A stretch of 56,128 nucleotides of DNA from CAZTDU01 sp964617355 (GCA_964617355.1 CAZTXP010000201.1:1-56128), one strand, 5' to 3'; positions 8,220 through 18,161 are shown, counted from the first letter of the stretch. Program-made: numbers and translations. Notes: a model not told the origin generated them from the sequence alone.

Positions 8220-11200
8220 GCCAGCTTGGTAAAGCCTTCCTGCAGCCCCGAGAAGGCGTGCAGGGAGTGCGCATCGGCACCGAAGCCGGCGTTGCCGAGC
8301 GCGGCCTGCGCCGACACGAGCCCCATGCCGGTGAAGCCGGCGTTCTTGCCGTACCAGTAGGCGAGGTCGCCGCCGATCGCGCTGGTGTCCGAGCCCCACA
8401 GCCGGTTGGCGAGGAACGCGTTCGTCATCGCCCAGCTCGACATCCCGGGGCTCTGCGCCAGCGCGGCGTCGAACTGCGCCACCAGACCGCGGAAGTCGAA
8501 GGTCTGCACCTTGCGGTTCAGGAGCGGATCCGCCGAATTGGCGTCGAACGCGTTGGTCGCATCCAGCACGATCTGCAGGTTCAGCGCGTTGTCCTTGCCG
8601 GCGTACCAGTCCTTCAGCGTGAGCGAATCGCTCGCGCCCGCGTGCACCACGAGGTCGTTGCCCGACTTCGAAAGGCTGAGGTCGCCGTAGCCGATGCCGC
8701 CGCCGAAGCTGAGCGTGTTGGCCGCGCCGGCATCGGAGTAGACCGTGTCGTCGCCCTCGCCCGCGTTGAACGCGATCACGTTCGCGCCCGCGCCGGTGTC
8801 GATGGTGTCGTCGCCCGCGCCGCCGGCGAAGAGGTCGTTGCCCGCGCCGCCGGTCATCGCGTCGTCGCCCGACCCGCCGCTGAAGAGGTTGTTGCCGTCG
8901 GTGTCGGTGAGCGTGTCGTTGCCGCCGCCGCCCTCCAGCACCGTCGGCCCCGCCTCGCCGTTCAGCGTGTCCGGGCCGCTGCCGCCGCGCAGCATGCCGC
9001 CCTCGGTGGACATCAGCCAGTTCTTCCAGCCGCTCCAGCCCATGCCGTCGGACGCGCGCACCCACACCTGTTCGGTGCCCGCGTTCGCGCCGCCGACGTA
9101 GGTGGTGTTGGCGAGGTCCGCCGCCGACACGGCGATGGCCGTGCCCGCCGCCTGCTGCACGCCGTTGACCGCCCAGTGCCCGCCGCCCGAGACATCGTCC
9201 CAGAACTCGTAGGCCGCGATCGCATCGTTGTCGGCGTCGGTGGTCGAGAAGAACATCGCCGCCGACAGCGACTCGCCGCGCAAGAGCCCCGAGGCCTGCG
9301 CCGCGACCACCGGGTTCGCGTTCGTCGCGTGCGGCCAGCTGTTCACCGTCCAGCTCTTCCAGTCGCTCCACGTTTGCCCGTCCGAGGCCCGCACCCAGAC
9401 GAGGTCGTTGCCGATCGCGCCGGAAGCCTCGAACGTGGTGCTCGCGAGCTGCGCCGCCGTGACCGGGATCGCCACGTTCACCCCGGCCTGCACGCCGTTC
9501 ACGCTGAAGTGCCCGTTGCCCGTGGTGCTGTCCCAGAACTCGTAGGCGGTGATCGCATCATTGTCGGCGTCGGTCACCGAGAAGAGCGAGGCCGCGCCCA
9601 CCGACTGGCCCAGCGTCGCGGTATACGGGCCGGCCGTCACCACCGGCGCCGCGTTCGGGATGTGCAGGGCGGTGGTCATGTTCCAGTTCTTCCACGCACT
9701 CCACGCCATGCCGTCATAGGCGCGCACCCAAACCTGCTCCGTGCCGGGGTTCGCGCCGCCCACGTACTGCGAATTGGCGAGGTCCGCCGCCGACACGGCG
9801 ATGGCCTGCGCTGCGCCTTGCGGCGCGCCATTCACGCTGAAGTAGCCGCCGCCGGCCACGTCGTCCCAGAACTCGTAGGCCGTGATCGCGTCGCCGTCGG
9901 CGTCCGTGGTCGAGAAGAGCGTCGAGGCCGCGACCGCCTCGCCTTGCAACAGCGTCGCGCTGGACGCCGATACCACCGGCGCCGCATTCGTCGCGTGCGG
10001 CCAGGAGTTCACCGTCCACGACTTCCAGTCACCCCAGGCCTGGCCGTCCGACGCCCTCACCCAGACCAGGTCGCTGCCCGTCGTGCCGCTCGCCACGAAC
10101 TGCGTGTTCGCGAGATCCGCGGCCGATACCGCGATCGCCACGTTCACGCCCTGCGCCATGCCGTTCACGCTGAAATGCCCGTTGCCCGCCGTGCTGTCCC
10201 AGAACTGGTAGGCGGCGACTGCGTCGCCGTCGGCATCGGTCACCGAGAAGAGCGAGGCCGCGGCCACCGACTGGCCGACGATGGCGGTAGCCGTTTCGGC
10301 CGTCGCCACCGGCGCGGCATTCGGAATGTGCAGCGCCGTGGTCATGTTCCAACTCTTCCACGCGCCCCACTCCAGGCCGTCGCTCGCGCGCACCCAGACC
10401 TGTTCCGTGCCGGGGTCGGTGCCGCCCACGTAGTCGAGATCGGCCAGCTGCGCCGCGCTCACCGCGATCGGGTTCGTGCCCTGCGCCACGCCGTCGAGCG
10501 AGAAATACCCGCCGCCCGCGACGTCGTCCCAGAACTCGTAGGCTGTCACCGCATCGCCGTCGGCGTCGGTGGTCGAGAAGAGCGAATCGGCGGCCACCGC
10601 CTGGTTGCGTAGCACCTCGCCGTTGCCCGCGGTGGCCGTCGGCGCGCTGTTGGTCGCGTGCGGCCAGCTCTGCATCGTCCAGCTCTTCCACGCGCCCCAG
10701 CTCTGGCCGTCGGTCGCGCGCACCCACACCTGGTCGCTGCCCGCCGCCGACCCGCCGACGAACTGCGTATTGGCGAGATCCGCCGCCGATACGCCGATCG
10801 CCACGTTCACGCCCTGCGCAACGCCGTTCACCGCGAAGCGGCCGTTGCCGGCCGTGCTGTCCCAGAACTCGTAGCCGGCGATCGCGTCGCCGTCGGCATC
10901 CGCCACCGCGAAGAGCGAGGCGGCGCTCACCTGCGCATCCAGCAGCACCGTCTGCGTCGCGGCACCCGGCGTCGCCTCCGGCGCCGCGTTCGGGATGTGC
11001 AGCGCCGAGGTCATGGTCCAGCTCTTCCACGCGCTCCACGCCTGCCCGTCGCTTGCGCGCACCCACACGCGCTCGGTGCCCGGCGTCACGCCGGCGTCGT
11101 AGCTGGTGGAGGCCAGTTGCGCCGCGGTGACGCCGATGGCGATGCCCGCGCCCTGCGCCGTGCCGTCGACGCTGAAGTGCCCGCCGCCAGCGACGTCGTC

Positions 11201-14200
11201 CCAGAACTCGTACGCCACGGGCGCGGTGCCGTCCTCGTCCGCGACCGAGAAGAGCGAGGCCGCGGCAACCGAGGTGCCGATCAGCAGTTGCCCGTCGGAC
11301 GCGCTCGCCACCGGCGCGTCGTTGACGTTCGCCACCGTGAGCGTGAAGGTGTCCGAAGCCGAGAGGTTGCCGCCGTCGGTCGCCGTGACGCGTATGTCGA
11401 GCGCACCCACGTTCGCCTGCAGCGGCGTGCCCGAGAAGGTGCGCGTGCCGGCGTCGAACGCGAGCCATGAAGGCAGCGCATCGCCGTTGGCGAGGCTTGC
11501 CGTGTAGGCGAGCGTGTCGCCCGCGTCCGGGTCCGCAAAGGCGTTCGCCGGCACCTGGAAGGAGAACGCCGCGTCCTCGTTCGCGTTCTGGTCGGCGATG
11601 GCGTTCGCCACCGTGGGCGCCTGGTTCGAGGGGCCGCCTTGGCCCTCCAGCAGCAGCATCTCGCGCATCGTCAGGTACGTGCCGTTCGCGAACGCGAAGC
11701 CCTCGATGCCGGTGCCCACCGCATCGGCGGCCTGCGCGAGGCGCACGTCGACGCCGACCCCCGGCGCGGTGCGGATCGACAGGATCTCGCCCGCCACGCT
11801 GACCGCGAGCGACTCGGCCGTCACGCCGGGCGCGAATTCCACGACGTCGGGCACGACCAACCCTTGATCGATCAAGCCTTCGATCGCCACGTAGTCGTTG
11901 CCTGCCACCGTGCTGAACGCCGGCAGCGGCGCGTGGTGCACGATGCCGTTGTCGCCGAGCGCGAGCTGCACGAGGTCCTGCGCGGTCGCGGCCGACCATT
12001 CGGGGTTGCGCTCCAGCAGCGCGGCCACCAGCCCGGGAATGCTCGTGGCGACGGCCTGGTCCTCGTAGTCCATTTCGTACAAGCCTGCGAGCGGCTCCTC
12101 CTCGGCCCAGTTCGCGATGCCCAGGCCGCGGTAGAACACGTCCTTCAGCGCGAACAGGTCGTTGCCGGTGTCGTTGACGAAGTCCACGGCATTCTCTTCG
12201 AGCACGCGATAGGTATCGCCGCCGTTCGCGCCGTCCAGCGCGTCGGTGCCCGCGCCACCGATCAGCACGTCCGCGCCGCCGGAGCCGCTGATCGTGTCGT
12301 TGCCGTCGTTGCCGAAGACGAAGCCGCCTATGCCGTACAGGTCCGGGTATGCCGCCTCGGCGAGCGTCACCGTGTCGTTGCCCGCGCCCGCGTCGACCGC
12401 GGTGAGGCCGAACGAGGCGATGGTGTTGTCGCCCGCGCCCGCGGCGATCGTCTCGAGCGTGCGCGTCGAGGTGCGCTCGATGTGCTGGATGGTGGTCGTC
12501 TCGGTGCGCACCACGGGCGTGTGAGAGAAGAGCCCGGCCGACGATTGCCCTTGCGGGTACACCCAATAGCCCGAAGGCGAAGCGCCGAACGGGACCTGCA
12601 CGCCGGTCACGACGCCGCGCACCGCGCCGGCCTGCGCGAGACCCGTGATGTCGGCCGTCGACACGAAGTACGGTTGCGCGCCGCCGGGCGCCGTCTCGGA
12701 CGCGAACTGCGCGCCGCTGCCGGTGGTGACGCTGAGCTGCACCACGCGGATCGTGGTCGAGGTGACATTCGACGTGTCGTAGCCGTTCGTCACGCGATTG
12801 ATCACGTCCGCATTCGACGACTGCGCCGTATCCGAGAACAGGGCGAGCGCGTGCTCGTCCTGGTAGAACCGCGTCGTCGGCGTGCTGGTGTTGGCCAGCA
12901 CCGCCGAGCGCTCGCCGGCTCCGTCCCACGACACGCCGGTGTAGCCCTGCTCCACCAGTTGCGACCAGACGCTGGAGCGCACGAGGCCGCGGTAGTCCTC
13001 CATCGCCTGCGCGCCGCTCGAGGTCTGCGCCTGCGCGGCGATGAAGTCGGCGAGCGACTGCGAACCGCCGCCCTCCTCCCCGATCGTCCAGCTCGCGCTC
13101 GTGCCGCCATCGATCAGGATCTCGTTCTCGCTGCCGCGGACCTTCAGGCCGAACTGGTGCGCGCCGTACGCGGTCGCCACCACCTCGCCCGTCGAGATGC
13201 CGCCCGAGAGCACGAGGTGCCCGCCGTCGTCGACGATGTTGTTGAACGCCCACTGCCCCGGCGGGAGCACGTAGGTGTCGTCCCCCGAGCCGCCTTCCAT
13301 GCGCGACCCTGCCGCGCCCGCGATCAAGGTGTCGTTCCCGCCCTCGCCGAAGAGGCTGTTCGGGATCCAGCCGGTGATGCCGGTGCTGTCGCCGCCGTCG
13401 AGCACGTCATCGTCCGCGCCGCCATGGAGCGTGTCGCCGCCGCCCAAGCCCTCGATCAGGTCCGCCCCGCTGGTGCCGTGGATCGTGTCGGCGTTATCGG
13501 TGCCCACCAGATGCGCCCCCGGCGTCACGTTCAGGAAGCTGCCGATCGTGCGTACCGCGCCGTTGTCGAAGCGCAACTCGGAGAGCGCCCCGTAGGCGCC
13601 CTCCTTCACCGATACCGTATCCCCCTGCGTGCCGTAACCGATCTCGAGGTACGCGTAGCCGTCGTTGCCGGTGTACTGCGTGAAGCTTAGGCTCGATTCG
13701 GTGATGCCGGGGCCGAAGGTGATGACGTTTGCGCCTTCGGTGTCGTCGATCACGTCGGCGCCGTCGCCTTCGTTGAACGCGTACACGTCCGCGCCCGCGC
13801 CGCCGGCCATCAGGTCGTCGCCGGTTCCGCCGGTGAGCGTGTTGGCGGCGGCGTTGCCGACGAGGACGTTGTCGAGGTCGTTGCCGGTGGCCGCGTTGGC
13901 GGCGGTTCCGGTGAGGACGAGGCGTTCGAGGTGGTCTCCCAGGGTGTAGGACTCGGCGGATTCGACCGTGTCGAAGCCTTCGTCTTCGTACTCCTCGATC
14001 GTGTCGCTCGTGTCGGCGACGTAGGTGTCGTCGCCTTCGCCGCCGATCAGCGTGTCGGCGCCGGCGCCGCCTTTCAGGCGGTCGTCGCCCTGGAAGCCTT
14101 CGAGCGTGTCCGCGCCGCCGTAGCCGCGCAGGCGGTCGGCCGCACCCGTTCCCTCGACGTAGAGGTCCTCGAGGAACTTCGCATCCAGCAGGCTCGCGAG

Positions 14201-17200
14201 CGTCGTCTCGGCGTCGCTGGCGGCGAAGACGATGTCGTCGCGGTCGTACTGCTGGTAGCTGCCGTCTTCCGAGTACAGGAAGAGCCCCGCGTTCGCGTCG
14301 CCCGCCACGCTGACGAAGACGCCGTAGAGGTCGGGTTCGTCCCGGAGGAGGCCCGAGGCCACCGAGAGGTCGCCGAACGCGGCATCCAGCTCGATGCGGC
14401 CTTCGGCATTGCCGAAGCCCCAGATGACGTCCTCGGTGTCCACTACGAAGGTGGTGCTGCCCGTGTCGGCGCCCTGGTAGCCGTCGGCACCGGCGCCGCC
14501 TTCGAGCACGTTGTGGCCGGAGGCGTCTTCGAGGAAATCGTCGTCGGCGCCGCCCAGCAGGTGGTCGTCGCCCGCCTCGCCGATCAGCCAGTCGAAGCCC
14601 TCGCCGCCATGGAGGGTGTCGTCACCCTCGTCGCCGTGCAGCTCGTCGTCGCCGGCGTCGCCATACAGGGTGTCGTTGCCGCCGTCTCCGTTGACGACGT
14701 CGTTGTCGTCGCCGCCGTGGATCGTGTCGGCGCCGGCGAGGAGCGGATTCACCGAAAGGCCGTCGCCGCGGATCGTGTCCTCACCCGCACCGCCGTCGAT
14801 GGTGTCGGAGTCTTCGCCGCCGACGATGGAATCGATGCCGTCGCCGCCGGAGAGATCGTCGTTGCCCGCGCCGCCGAGGATCTGGTCGTCGCCGTCGCCG
14901 CCGGTAATCGTGTCGGCGCCCGCCTCGAAGTAGCCGATGCCGGGGCCGTCGCCGTACAGGGTGTCGTTACCGGTGCCGCCGTCGACGGTGTCCGCGCCGG
15001 CTTCGCCGTACACCGTATCGTTGCCGCCGAAGGCGTGGATCCGGTCCGTCACCGCGGTGCCGTCGATGATGTCGTCGTCTTCGGTGCCGTCCAGGTCGAA
15101 GCCCAGCGCGAGCAGCCCCTCGTAGTCGAGCGCCTGCCCGTCCTCGAACGTGATCGATCCGAGCAGCGGCGTGTCGTACGGGTTGTCCTTGTCGAAGCCC
15201 TCGAAATGCAGCGCATCGCCCTGCCCCAGGTCGATCAGGAGCGATCCGAGCCGCAGCGTCACGTCCTCCAGCCCGATCCCCGCGCCAAAGCGCAGCACGC
15301 TCGCCTCGTCGGCGTTCTCGCTCGTCACCAGGTCGGCGATGCCGTCGCCGCCATCGCCCCGGCTGAAGACGTACGTGTCCTTGCCCGCGCCGCCGAAGAT
15401 CGCGTCGTCGCCCGTGCCGCCGGTAATCGTGTCGTCCCCGCCCGCGGCCATGACGATGTCGTCGCCCGCGCCGCCCTCGATCCAGTCCGCCCCCTGGTAG
15501 GCGAGATCCAGCCCGTCGCGGTCGCCGAAGATCGTGTCCGCACCTTCGCCGCCTAGGATGGTGTCCGCGCCGCCGTTGCCGATGGCGTAGTCGTTGCCCG
15601 CGCCCAGGTCCAGAAAATCCTCGCCCTGCAGCGCCGCGTCGTCGTTGGCGCCGTCCAGCACCCCCATGTCGCCATACACCCGATCGTCGCCATCACCCGC
15701 GACGATCACGTCCGCCCCCAATCCGCCGAAGGCGATGTCGTTGTCCTCGCCGGTGTCGAGGTAGTCGTCCCCGCCCCCGCCGGAGGCCCAGTCGCTGCCC
15801 TCGCCGGTGTAGATGGCATCCGCCCCCTCGTTCTGCGAGATCAACTGGCCGCTCGTACCCGTGAAGAGTGCGCGCTCATCCGGGTCGAGCGTCACGTCCC
15901 AGGCATAGGCGTTGCCGACGAGATCCGCATCGCCCGAGGCCCAGTCGTCGCCCGCCCCGCCGATCAGCACGTCGGCCCCGCCCGAGCCGAGAAGCGCGTC
16001 GTTGCCGGCGCCGCCCAGCACCACGTCGTCGCCTTCGCCCGCGTTGACGAACGCGCCCCGCTCGCCGCTTCCCACGGCCTCGGGATCGAGCAGCGCCGCG
16101 AACGCGGCGAAGAGATCCGCCGGCGCTTCGCCCACGAACACCGCGTCGTCGCCCGCGCCGGCCGACACCGCGTCGGCACGGGCCTCGCCGTTGTAAAGCC
16201 CGCCGCCCCCCGTCTCGATGTAGTCGTCGCCGCTGCCGGTCTCGATGGTGTCGATGCCGTCGCCGGCCCGGATGTGGTCGTCGCCACCCTGCGTCGCGGC
16301 AATCGTGTCGGCGCCTGCGCCGGCTTCGATCAGGTCCGCGCCTGCGCTTCCCTTCAAGGTGTCGCTCATGCCGGGCGATGCCGCGCCGGTGCGAACGAGG
16401 TTCCCGAGGTCGTCCTCCAGGTTGTACGTGACGTTCAGGATCGTCGGCAAGTAGAATTCAAAAGTGACGCCATTCTCGGTGGTGATCGACGGCGCGCCGT
16501 AGACCGGCGTCGCGGACGGATTGCGCCATGACGCATCGGGCGTGTAGCTGAACGTCGCGTAGCGCTGGACGAGCGTGGGCGAGACCTGGATCTCGGTGAA
16601 TGTCGGGCCGGATTGGGGCGCCTGCGGCGTGGCCGTGCCCTGGTACTCGGCGAGGGCGCGGTCGCCGGTGATGGTGCGGGTGGTGGTTGGGGCGGCGGGG
16701 GCGTCTAGGAGGCGGATGCCGAAGTCGCCGTTCTGGAAGGCATTGGCCGTGTCGTCGATGACGACCGACACCCCGGACGCAGTAGTAACCGTGAGCGGAC
16801 TATTGCGCGTAAACGTAACCTGACCGTCCGCCGACTTCCACTCGTTCGGATTGTTCGTCGCGAAGCCTGCGAGGCTCACCGCCTGGGTCGTGACAGCGCC
16901 AGTAGTTGCGTTGACCGTCTTGAACTCGAGCCGGTTGTCACCACTGTCGGAAACGACATCGGCGCCGCCGTTCGACCAGAGGACATAAGTATCGCGCCCG
17001 GATCCACCGCGCAGCGTATCGGTCGTGCCATCGCCTTTGCCGCCGTCCAGCGTGTCGTCGCCCGCCTCACCGTCAAGGCGGTTCGCCACCTGGCTGCCAA
17101 TCAGCGTATCGTCGGCCGACCCGCCAATCGCATTCTCGATGATCGAATTGAAAGCGATCACCACGTTTGCGCGCTGTGAGGCGAGCGAGCCGGTCACGCC

Positions 17201-17317
17201 GATCCTGCTCGCCTCTCCGGGCGTGAGGTTGATGAGCGCCGAGGTCGTCACCATGCTCGCGTCGATCACGTCGCCCACGCCACCGCCGTCCCAGAGCGTC
17301 ATCAGCACTTCGTTCGG
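8216..17317 (-). CDS. Giant RTX/Ig-repeat part of the serralysin-like secreted protein (downstream of frameshift)
   Basis: About 3033 residues, the main body of a secreted calcium-binding protein. Order: serralysin-type junction (MTLWDGGGVGDVIDAS), a long array of RTX nonapeptides (GGxGxDxxx) at about 17.1-13.3 kb interrupted by hemolysin-related linker domains, a non-repeat stretch at about 13.2-11.7 kb, a putative-Ig (He_PIG-like) domain near 11.3-11.65 kb (PSWLAFDAGTRTFSGTP), seven 110-residue Ig-like repeats (9.0-11.3 kb), and a final RTX block with a C-terminal region ending HAFSGLQEGFTKLA that should carry the type I secretion signal. RTX repeats fold on calcium outside the cell. Directly upstream, in another frame, lies the metalloprotease domain (17316-18161); a single extra base separates them. 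The stop overlaps the HlyD start (GTGA). Confidence 0.85.
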   Translation of the reverse strand, partial: PNEVLMTLWDGGGVGDVIDASMVTTSALINLTPGEASRIGVTGSLASQRANVVIAFNSIIENAIGGSADDTLIGSQVANRLDGEAGDDTLDGGKGDGTTDTLRGGSGRDTYVLWSNGGADVVSDSGDNRLEFKTVNATTGAVTTQAVSLAGFATNNPNEWKSADGQVTFTRNSPLTVTTASGVSVVIDDTANAFQNGDFGIRLLDAPAAPTTTRTITGDRALAEYQGTATPQAPQSGPTFTEIQVSPTLVQRYATFSYTPDASWRNPSATPVYGAPSITTENGVTFEFYLPTILNVTYNLEDDLGNLVRTGAASPGMSDTLKGSAGADLIEAGAGADTIAATQGGDDHIRAGDGIDTIETGSGDDYIETGGGGLYNGEARADAVSAGAGDDAVFVGEAPADLFAAFAALLDPEAVGSGERGAFVNAGEGDDVVLGGAGNDALLGSGGADVLIGGAGDDWASGDADLVGNAYAWDVTLDPDERALFTGTSGQLISQNEGADAIYTGEGSDWASGGGGDDYLDTGEDNDIAFGGLGADVIVAGDGDDRVYGDMGVLDGANDDAALQGEDFLDLGAGNDYAIGNGGADTILGGEGADTIFGDRDGLDLAYQGADWIEGGAGDDIVMAAGGDDTITGGTGDDAIFGGAGKDTYVFSRGDGGDGIADLVTSENADEASVLRFGAGIGLEDVTLRLGSLLIDLGQGDALHFEGFDKDNPYDTPLLGSITFEDGQALDYEGLLALGFDLDGTEDDDIIDGTAVTDRIHAFGGNDTVYGEAGADTVDGGTGNDTLYGDGPGIGYFEAGADTITGGDGDDQILGGAGNDDLSGGDGIDSIVGGEDSDTIDGGAGEDTIRGDGLSVNPLLAGADTIHGGDDNDVVNGDGGNDTLYGDAGDDELHGDEGDDTLHGGEGFDWLIGEAGDDHLLGGADDDFLEDASGHNVLEGGAGADGYQGADTGSTTFVVDTEDVIWGFGNAEGRIELDAAFGDLSVASGLLRDEPDLYGVFVSVAGDANAGLFLYSEDGSYQQYDRDDIVFAASDAETTLASLLDAKFLEDLYVEGTGAADRLRGYGGADTLEGFQGDDRLKGGAGADTLIGGEGDDTYVADTSDTIEEYEDEGFDTVESAESYTLGDHLERLVLTGTAANAATGNDLDNVLVGNAAANTLTGGTGDDLMAGGAGADVYAFNEGDGADVIDDTEGANVITFGPGITESSLSFTQYTGNDGYAYLEIGYGTQGDTVSVKEGAYGALSELRFDNGAVRTIGSFLNVTPGAHLVGTDNADTIHGTSGADLIEGLGGGDTLHGGADDDVLDGGDSTGITGWIPNSLFGEGGNDTLIAGAAGSRMEGGSGDDTYVLPPGQWAFNNIVDDGGHLVLSGGISTGEVVATAYGAHQFGLKVRGSENEILIDGGTSASWTIGEEGGGSQSLADFIAAQAQTSSGAQAMEDYRGLVRSSVWSQLVEQGYTGVSWDGAGERSAVLANTSTPTTRFYQDEHALALFSDTAQSSNADVINRVTNGYDTSNVTSTTIRVVQLSVTTGSGAQFASETAPGGAQPYFVSTADITGLAQAGAVRGVVTGVQVPFGASPSGYWVYPQGQSSAGLFSHTPVVRTETTTIQHIERTSTRTLETIAAGAGDNTIASFGLTAVDAGAGNDTVTLAEAAYPDLYGIGGFVFGNDGNDTISGSGGADVLIGGAGTDALDGANGGDTYRVLEENAVDFVNDTGNDLFALKDVFYRGLGIANWAEEEPLAGLYEMDYEDQAVATSIPGLVAALLERNPEWSAATAQDLVQLALGDNGIVHHAPLPAFSTVAGNDYVAIEGLIDQGLVVPDVVEFAPGVTAESLAVSVAGEILSIRTAPGVGVDVRLAQAADAVGTGIEGFAFANGTYLTMREMLLLEGQGGPSNQAPTVANAIADQNANEDAAFSFQVPANAFADPDAGDTLAYTASLANGDALPSWLAFDAGTRTFSGTPLQANVGALDIRVTATDGGNLSASDTFTLTVANVNDAPVASASDGQLLIGTSVAAASLFSVADEDGTAPVAYEFWDDVAGGGHFSVDGTAQGAGIAIGVTAAQLASTSYDAGVTPGTERVWVRASDGQAWSAWKSWTMTSALHIPNAAPEATPGAATQTVLLDAQVSAASLFAVADADGDAIAGYEFWDSTAGNGRFAVNGVAQGVNVAIGVSAADLANTQFVGGSAAGSDQVWVRATDGQSWGAWKSWTMQSWPHATNSAPTATAGNGEVLRNQAVAADSLFSTTDADGDAVTAYEFWDDVAGGGYFSLDGVAQGTNPIAVSAAQLADLDYVGGTDPGTEQVWVRASDGLEWGAWKSWNMTTALHIPNAAPVATAETATAIVGQSVAAASLFSVTDADGDAVAAYQFWDSTAGNGHFSVNGMAQGVNVAIAVSAADLANTQFVASGTTGSDLVWVRASDGQAWGDWKSWTVNSWPHATNAAPVVSASSATLLQGEAVAASTLFSTTDADGDAITAYEFWDDVAGGGYFSVNGAPQGAAQAIAVSAADLANSQYVGGANPGTEQVWVRAYDGMAWSAWKNWNMTTALHIPNAAPVVTAGPYTATLGQSVGAASLFSVTDADNDAITAYEFWDSTTGNGHFSVNGVQAGVNVAIPVTAAQLASTTFEASGAIGNDLVWVRASDGQTWSDWKSWTVNSWPHATNANPVVAAQASGLLRGESLSAAMFFSTTDADNDAIAAYEFWDDVSGGGHWAVNGVQQAAGTAIAVSAADLANTTYVGGANAGTEQVWVRASDGMGWSGWKNWLMSTEGGMLRGGSGPDTLNGEAGPTVLEGGGGNDTLTDTDGNNLFSGGSGDDAMTGGAGNDLFAGGAGDDTIDTGAGANVIAFNAGEGDDTVYSDAGAANTLSFGGGIGYGDLSLSKSGNDLVVHAGASDSLTLKDWYAGKDNALNLQIVLDATNAFDANSADPLLNRKVQTFDFRGLVAQFDAALAQSPGMSSWAMTNAFLANRLWGSDTSAIGGDLAYWYGKNAGFTGMGLVSAQAALGNAGFGADAHSLHAFSGLQEGFTKLA
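8690..8995 (-). repeat. C-terminal RTX nonapeptide block
   Basis: Short run of GGSGDD/GGAGND-type calcium-binding nonapeptides (LRGGSGPDTLNGEAGPT through DTIDTGAGANVIAF) immediately before the C-terminal secretion region, as usual for type I substrates. It is separated from the large RTX array by more than 4 kb of other domains. Confidence 0.85.
9005..11325 (-). repeat. Seven 110-residue Ig-like repeats in an alternating A-B-A-B-A-B-A pattern
   Basis: Seven tandem units of about 330 bp, each coding for a module with xSLFSVTDADGDAxxAYEFWD, an IAVSAADLANTxY stretch and VWVRASDGxxWxxWKxW. Units 1, 3, 5 and 7 (type A) read WDDVAGGG, and A units before another repeat end ALHIPNAAP; units 2, 4 and 6 (type B) read WDSTAGNG and end SWPHATNA. 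The pattern shows growth by duplication of a two-module A-B pair. Approximate boundaries from unit 1: 11325, 10990, 10655, 10325, 9985, 9660, 9325, 9005. They are probable extracellular beta-sandwich spacers. Confidence 0.9.
13270..17120 (-). repeat. Large N-terminal RTX (GGxGxD) nonapeptide array
   Basis: Several dozen glycine/aspartate-rich nonapeptides of the hemolysin calcium-binding type, for example GGAGNDALLGSGGADVLIGG and DDTLHGGEGFDWLIGE, arranged in clusters. The clusters are separated by hemolysin-related linker domains such as FEDGQALDYEGLLALG and by NDLDNVLVGNAAANTLTGG. At DNA level this gives a strong short-period GTCGTCGCC-like texture, which is protein-coding and not a CRISPR. 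Confidence 0.9.
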
Positions 17318-17319
17318 GG
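17316..17319 (-). other. Apparent +1 frameshift in the serralysin-RTX gene
   Basis: The metalloprotease frame reads SPFPERSADD and loses similarity here, while the next frame begins NEVLMTLWDGGGVGDVIDAS, the usual serralysin continuation. Removing one base of the GGGG run (17316-17319, CCCC in the gene) joins them as SPF-P-NEVLMTLWDGGG. The frame-0 codon at the site is CCC followed by G, so a +1 slip of the prolyl-tRNA from CCC to CCG would also give the joined product. Alternatives are an assembly error in a metagenome-type sequence or a real inactivating mutation. Confidence 0.8.
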
Positions 17320-18161
17320 AACGGGCTCGCCGCGTCCATCTGATCGCTGAATGGATGGGACTGGTCGCTGAACGACCATGCGGTGAAGTTCTCGCCCTTG
17401 TACGACGTGTTCGCCCCATACAGCCGCTGAATTGCGGCGATGTCGTAGAGCATCGGGGTAATGGCACGCCGCCCATCTATCCGCGGAGAGATAGCGCCCG
17501 GAGCAGGAGACTCCGTTACGTAGCTCATTAGAGAAAAAAGCGTGTAATCGTCTGCCTCTGGCAAAGTCAAGAACCCTGCTGTGCCGAGTGGTGGCTCGAC
17601 GTCGCCCATGTCTGAACCCGTGTGGTTTAGCCCGAGAGCGTGGCCAATCTCATGGGCAAGCGTCTCAAATCCTTCCGTCCCAATGTCGAACGTGTTGTAG
17701 GTCGTATGCAGCCATACGTCCCCACTCATCTGGACAAGTTCTGCGTAGTTGGGCGTTGCCGACGTGGCACCTACAAGCTTCTCTGTTTGTGGATATCGCG
17801 CAATACTGATGGGCTGCTGCTGAGGATTCACCTGATTTGTGAATCCAAGGGCGATCTGTATCGCCTCCTGATTGACTGAGGAGAGTTTGGTAAATGAAAT
17901 ACTTGCCACGGACGACCAAGCGGCCATAGCAAGGTCGATTGCCACTTCGCGACGTGCAGTCAAGCTCGCATCCTGTGAATTGATCATTGAAGCGAACTGG
18001 GCCGGGTTCGGCTGGGTGGCCGGCCCGTAGTACTGCGGCCGCTGGGCCACCATTCCATAATTCAAGAACGCAGGTTGCCCATATATGGGGGAGCCGCCGA
18101 AGTCTGCGTCTACGCGCCAGGAGACCCCAGTGTTGAGGTACCGCTCGTCGAATTGGCGCAT
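17316..18161 (-). CDS. Serralysin-like (peptidase M10) metalloprotease domain, N-terminal part of the giant RTX protein
   Basis: Codes for about 282 residues before the frameshift. It has the zinc-binding motif HEIGHALGLNH at residues 170-180 (HExxHxxGxxH), the Met-turn SLMSYV at 211-215, and the family's TPMLYDIAAIQRLYGAN at 235-251, followed by the SFSDQSHPFSDQMDAASPF stretch that normally runs on into the RTX domain. There is no N-terminal signal peptide, as expected for a type I substrate. The start ATG (18161) has a GGGAGG ribosome site 5 nt upstream. Base composition is close to 50-55 % GC over much of this part, clearly lower than the RTX body. Read through, it would keep going in the other frame for 38 codons past residue 324 and end at 17073. 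Confidence 0.88.

Noticed and set aside
10029..13253. A very long reading frame (about 1070 codons) on the minus strand in another frame of the RTX gene
   Set aside because: The product is Arg/Gly/Ala-rich with no domain; it is a GC-rich out-of-frame shadow of the true frame.
9005..17120. CRISPR-like or satellite repeat
   Set aside because: The periodic DNA codes for RTX nonapeptides and Ig-like modules in one frame; no spacer-repeat structure.
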